A stretch of DNA of 64,000 nucleotides. Origin: Caprimulgus europaeus (taxonomy: Eukaryota; Chordata; Aves; Caprimulgiformes; Caprimulgidae). Below are positions 59,901 to 64,000 of this stretch, piece by piece. The DNA lies in contig OU015530.1 of the NCBI GenBank assembly GCA_907165065.1, positions 51,186,465-51,250,464 of the forward strand. Direction: 5' to 3'. The notes under the pieces were generated by a model. The model was not told the DNA's origin, ran no database searches, and saw only the letters and a program-made list of their open reading frames with translations. The position numbers and the translations under genes are program-made. How positions within the stretch are numbered: position 1 is the first letter of the stretch; every line of letters starts with the position of its first letter.

Positions 59901-62900
59901 CACATGACAATACAGCTTTTTCAGAGTCTACATCAAGTCTTGAATTATATGATCTTCATAAAGGTCATGTCTGGCCCACAGGTTAGGAGTAGCTCTTCTC
60001 CCTAAACAAATCATGGTTCAACTATGGTGTGTAGGAGATGTGTATCTGTTAGGGTTCACATACAGAACAGTACCATGCTCTGAAGAGAGCTCAGGTGATG
60101 TTCTTAGGAAGTCAGATAAAAGTACCACTATTTGCTGAGGCCAGCTTTTCAATGCACAAAGAGCACATGGCAATACAACGCTATCACTGCTGGAATATTT
60201 TCACTTGTTTTCACCTCTACTGACCTGCCTTCACATTGCTAAAATAAATAAACATGAGGAAAAACTTCTTTACAGTGGGGGAGACAGAGCACTGGAACAG
60301 GCTGCCCAGAGAGGTGGTGGAGTCTCCTTCTCTGAAGATGTTCAAAACCCATCACCTGGATGCAGTGCTGTGCAACTTGCTCTAGGTGAACCTGCTTTGG
60401 CAGGGGGGTTGGACTAGATGATCTACAGAGGTCCTTTCCAGCCCCTACCATTCTGTGATTCTGTCAGAGTTTGTAATGACCTGGACAGGCTGGACAAGTG
60501 GGCCCAGGTGAACCTCATACGGCCAAGTGTAGGGTCCTGCACCGGGGATGGGACAATCCTTGTTATTGATACAGGCTAGGAGATGATGTGCTGGAAAGCA
60601 GCTCTGAGGAAAAGGACTTGGGGGTAGTAGTGGATGAAAAGCTGGACATGAGCCACTAATGTGCATCTGCAGCCTAGAAGGCCAACTGCATCCTGGGCTA
60701 CATCACAAGAAGGGTAGCCAGCAGATGGAGAGGTGGTTCTGCCCCTCTACTCTGCTCTGGTGAGACCTCACCTGGAATACTGCATCCAGTTTTGGAGCCC
60801 TCAACACAAGAAGGACATGTACCTGTTGGAACATGTCCAGAGGAGGGCCACAAAAATGATCAAAGTGCCAGAGCACCTCTGCTATGAGGACAGGCTGAGA
60901 GAGTTGTGGTTGTTCAGCCTGGAGAGGAGAAAAAGGAGGCCTTATAGTGACCTTCCAGTACCTGAAAGGTGCCTATAAGGAAGCTGGGGAAGGACTGTTC
61001 ACAAGGGCAGGTAGCAATAGGATGAGGGGTAATGATTTTAAACTATAAAAGGGGAGATTTAGGTTGGATATTAGGAAAAAGGTTTTCAATATGAGGGTGG
61101 TAGATCACTGGAACTCGTTGCCCAGAGAGGTAGTGGAGGCCCCATCCTCAGAGATACTCAAGGTCAGGCTTGACGGGGCTCTGAGCAACCTGCTCTAGTT
61201 GAAGATGTCCCTGCTCACTGCAAGGGGGTTGGACTAGATGACCTTTGAAGCTCCCTTCCAACCCAAGGCATTCTACGATTCTATGATCTAAACATCATGA
61301 GTGCAAAATCTGAGAGATAATGAACTCGGTGTTTAGATAGCCAGGAAAAGCTTCCACTGTGAGGGCACAGGGTGCTACCTGCCTTCTCTGTAAGAAAACA
61401 GTTTCAAAACTTTGCTGCCTTCATGTCTTCTGGCTGAAAACAAAGCTTAGCAGGCTTAACAAGGTTTTCTATATAACAAATTTTGTTTGTGTGACTAGTC
61501 CTTATTAGGTTTTTCCTCCAAGTAATTGAAGGAAAGAAGACATGAGACAACTGATTGATTAAACAATATCCTCAATGTCTCCTTTTCCATGTCCTGCTCA
61601 ATTCTGGCACACAGTTCTGCCGATGTGAAATATCACATCTGTGCTTACTTTGAAAAAGCCAAGAAAAGCTGCACTTCACTTGACTTTGGGTCAAAAATTA
61701 TATCTCTGAGAGAATCAAAGTGGCAAGACCATTGGGATGAACTTTAAAGGAGGTCATGACATTGTGTCCACTTGGGCACATCTGAGTCACTCAGCCTCAG
61801 CTCTTTCAATCTGTAAATCTGGAATAATTGTATTTACTCAATTTACAGAGGCAGACATGAAGGCTAATCAATAAAAACCACATTCAATATTACTATTAAG
61901 ACAAAAAAAGCAGTAAGCAGGCTGAAGGACACCTTCAGAGTTTTACTAGTGAGTCCATCTTGCATAACCTTGCTCCTTTCTTAAAAGACAACACATGGAG
62001 GAAGAGTTAAAACCCCATTCACATTTTATCAGGGAAATGCAGTGTCCATGCAGTTACCTCATATGCTCTGTTATCAATCCCATGCAAGCCCAAATATCTT
62101 TCAGAAAATGCTGAAGCTTGAAAAGAGAAAAAGAAAACATCTCTTTCAGTCATAAGTTGAATACACTGGTGCTTCTGAGTAATATATTGCAAATGCTAAA
62201 AAAGACTTTATTTTCTAACATTGTCTTAGTTAGGACATATTTCTAAAGGTTTTTGAAAATGCACTAAGTCTATGTATGATGCTACAGTCTTTCATTATCA
62301 CCATGTACTTATGGTTTCTAAATCAGTCACAGAGGAGCCTTTTTAAAAATTTCCTTAATGCAACTGAGATGCAAGAGAAAAGGACTAGCATGTTGTGTCC
62401 CTTTATTCTTTCACATGAGACCATCTCCATCAACAGTTGACTGTAACCTTGCATTGATCTCAAGGATAATTGTATGGGAACTGAAGGCTGGCTTAACACC
62501 ACTGACTTTCATGGCAGTCCCCTGATTTTCACTGGCACTAAATGCAAAGGGAGGTGGTGTTCCTGAGAGAAAGGACCACCATGTGCAGGGGATTATTGCT
62601 GCCAGACAGAGGACGGGGCTGGTGGGCTGGACTACAGCTCCCACAGATGGATAGTTCAGGCAAGGAAGAAGCATGTTCAAGGCAGTAGTGCAGGTTGGTG
62701 TCAGAGGCTGGAGGGGTTTAGAGCCATTTCTTGTTTCTTTAAAAGGAGTGACTTATAAAAGTTATTTGATTACTTGGACCACTATGGGTGGTCCCATCAG
62801 CAAACTTGTTCTTGATCAGGAAAAAATGTTTTATGGCTAGTCCTAAGAAAACACATGATACAAAACAGGCAGGACCTGGGGAAGAACGAGAAGACAATTG

Positions 62901-64000
62901 GGAAAGGATAGGGCAGAAACATCATTGTGGTCATCAAGAGGGTCTGTGGGCTCTGGGATGGGGTTTACCATATAGTTTGAAGTCTGTCAGCGGGGAAAGG
63001 GCAGCTCCACAGGCAAACACCTGGTTCTCTTCACCAGCTGGAAGCATGTAAGTGCTCAGGTAGCCACCATAATCCTGGAACATAAACAGGGCAGGAGCAT
63101 TAGTGGTCCTGCCGTGAGGTGTTGCTGCTTTTGGGTACAGAAACAGGGCAGCTGAGAACTTGTGGCAACCCCTTGGCCATTATGGAGCCTTTAACACCTT
63201 GGCCTGAAAAGTCATGAAACAAGGGACACGTCCCTGCCTTTGGCAGATGCAACTGATGATGAGCTCTGCGGTTGTTGCACTCTCTTGAAGGCAGGAGGGT
63301 TGTGTGCCCAAGAGCTTGGCTCTTTTCATCCCACGTTACAGCTGTAGGTCGATCAGGTATGTTGCTTCTTGGAAATATTACCCCAGTGTTTTGTTACTTA
63401 AAAAGGACATCACAATTTCAGTGTCTGCCATCAGTCTGTTAACAATTCCCTGCAGAGATGCTGTTGTATGTGCAGCTCTTTCCACCTACTCCAAGCTTCT
63501 ATCTCCCAAAATAAACAATTTCTACTTGGAGTCCCATTCTCATTACAAACCCTGTGTACTTTGCAATTGTTCTTTCCCAGGCAGACACACTCCATGGTGT
63601 GAATCAGCCTCAGAAATAAATATTGTTGTTGTTTTACATTTGTACAACATGAGCTAGATCTACCCACATTCCCACAGGCCTTAAAGGACAAGAAGAAAAT
63701 GAAATGAAAGTTTACAAGGGCAAAAAATAATTCATTATCTGACAGTGTTTTTCTGACAAATAGTCACTTTCTTTACTTGGAAGTTAATTTAAAAAAAAAT
63801 TGTCGAATACATTGACAAAATGATAGCTTTCATCTTTAACATCTCTGAGCAAGAAGCAGCCTATCTCAAAAATAAATAATAATAAAAAAGTCACTACTGA
63901 CATATTCAATAAATCAGGATTTAGCTCAGCTGCTTAGCCACATCAGCCATATAGAACAGCACAAAGGAACAACGGGAAAGCGTTACCTTCCCAAACACAC
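56793..64000 (-). CDS. DPP6: DPP6, C-terminal six coding exons (partial gene)
   Basis: Minus-strand exons at 64000-63987 (partial), 63074-62969, 62116-62058, 58623-58551, 58451-58378 and 56939-56793 join in frame through GT-AG introns to give [96 protein letters not shown] and an acidic end KEEEDDD. This is the alpha/beta-hydrolase end of a dipeptidyl-peptidase-IV-like protein. The nucleophile elbow reads G-K-D-Y-G-G: Asp replaces the catalytic Ser, the hallmark of DPP6, while the Asp (HATADE) and His (DESHYF) positions of the triad remain. Known for the family: DPP6 (DPPX) is a type II membrane glycoprotein without peptidase activity that traffics and tunes Kv4 A-type potassium channels. DPP10, the close relative, ends differently (as I recall, HNVSEKS in place of HYFNNAA). 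The N-terminal exons lie right of the window. Confidence 0.95.
56940..58377 (-). other. DPP6: DPP6 intron, no recognisable insert
   Basis: GT-AG intron. Small open frames such as 57857-58084 are unsupported. Confidence 0.85.
58378..58451 (-). CDS. DPP6: DPP6 exon ([16 protein letters not shown])
   Basis: The acceptor is TTTTTACAG and the donor is CAG|GTACAG. It completes the Glu codon begun in the previous exon and encodes [20 protein letters not shown] then YSLQ. Confidence 0.95.
58551..58623 (-). CDS. DPP6: DPP6 exon with triad Asp (HATAD)
   Basis: The acceptor is CCTTCACAG and the donor is G|GTAAGT. Encodes [20 protein letters not shown] then ATAD. The Asp is the equivalent of the catalytic-triad Asp of active dipeptidyl peptidases. 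Confidence 0.95.
60250..60464 (+). mobile_element. CR1 LINE 3' fragment (first of a tandem pair)
   Basis: Begins at AACATGAGGAAAAACTTC (the RKNFFTV segment), continues through 'gcactggaacaggctgccca' and 'ttggactagatgatct', and ends ATTCTGTGATTCTGT at 60464. Confidence 0.9.
60465..61289 (+). mobile_element. CR1 LINE 3' fragment (second of a tandem pair)
   Basis: Starts in ORF2 at 'tgtaatgacctggacaggct' (NDLDRLDKW), continues through 'gaaaaggacttgggggtagt' ([11 protein letters not shown]), an open frame 60733-60978 ([37 protein letters not shown]), then the 3' UTR, and ends ATTCTACG ATTCTATG ATCT at 61270-61289. A different subfamily from its neighbour. Confidence 0.92.
62058..62116 (-). CDS. 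DPP6: DPP6 exon ([20 protein letters not shown])
   Basis: The acceptor is CTTTTCAAG and the donor is GAG|GTAACT. A nearby CAG five bases further in is an alternative acceptor, but only the AAG choice keeps the frame together with the Ala-Ser-Ala seen in the human protein as I recall it. Confidence 0.92.
62117..62968 (-). other. DPP6: DPP6 intron, no recognisable insert
   Basis: GT-AG intron; the frame at 62411-62680 is unsupported. Confidence 0.85.
62969..63074 (-). CDS. DPP6: DPP6 exon with degenerate nucleophile elbow (DYGGYLS)
   Basis: The acceptor is TGTTCCAG and the donor is G|GTAAAC. Thirty-five codons, [20 protein letters not shown] then [15 protein letters not shown], plus the first base of an Ala codon. 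The first residue is the Asp that takes the place of the catalytic serine. Confidence 0.95.
63075..63986 (-). other. DPP6: DPP6 intron, no recognisable insert
   Basis: GT-AG intron; the frames at 63304-63657 and 63431-63691 are unsupported and antisense to each other. Confidence 0.85.
63987..64000 (-). CDS. DPP6: DPP6 exon, cut by window edge
   Basis: Fourteen bases reading VFGK before a GTAACG donor at 63986. It ends at phase 0 immediately before the Asp of the nucleophile elbow, matching the next exon. Confidence 0.8.

Larger units (their letters stand above)
58624..62057 (-). other. DPP6: DPP6 intron with two CR1 insertions
   Basis: GT-AG intron of about 3.4 kb. Two CR1 fragments occupy 60250-61289, antisense to DPP6; the rest is unremarkable. 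Confidence 0.9.

Noticed and set aside
1-64000. CRISPR arrays, bacterial defence systems, phage or toxin modules
   Set aside because: Spliced vertebrate genes and avian transposons throughout; the direct repeats present are micro- or minisatellites, not spacer arrays.

Overview
The window is vertebrate nuclear DNA, most likely from a bird. It has short coding exons split by GT-AG introns, many 5'-truncated CR1 LINEs on both strands ending in ATTCTRTG octamers, and solo LTRs of the ERVL-like type common in avian genomes. There are no operons, phage, CRISPR arrays or bacterial genes. Species cannot be fixed from the sequence. The family names CR1 and LTR, and the orthology calls, come from my own reading and memory of these sequences, with no database search.

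Two protein-coding genes are clear, and they point at each other. At the left, on the + strand, are the last five coding exons of PAXIP1/PTIP (1182-5912), covering most of BRCT5 and all of BRCT6. At the right, on the - strand, are the last six coding exons of DPP6 (64000-56793), the catalytically dead dipeptidyl-peptidase-like Kv4 channel subunit, with a long 3' UTR. This tail-to-tail order matches the PAXIP1/DPP6 order I know from human chromosome 7q36.

The roughly 48 kb between them is mainly non-coding. It holds about ten CR1 fragments: PAXIP1-intron-type copies plus 9.6-11.7, 11.8-12.2, 16.1-17.3, 21.4, 29.6, 30.3, 32.0, 34.4, 46.4 and 48.4 kb. It also has three LTR insertions (15.9-17.7 kb with a nested CR1, 51.3-52.2 kb, and 53.6-54.2 kb), a pentanucleotide array, a CATC array, a small CpG-rich island at 26.76-26.96 kb, and a candidate terminal exon of an unrecognised gene at 44.47-44.66 kb followed by AATAAA. 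Two more CR1s lie in a DPP6 intron at 60.2-61.3 kb.

I found no convincing new biological system. The items most worth a second look are the lineage-specific C-terminal tail of PAXIP1, the unassigned terminal exon near 44.5 kb, the isolated CpG island, and several insertions whose target-site duplications are readable and give clean nesting and dating information.
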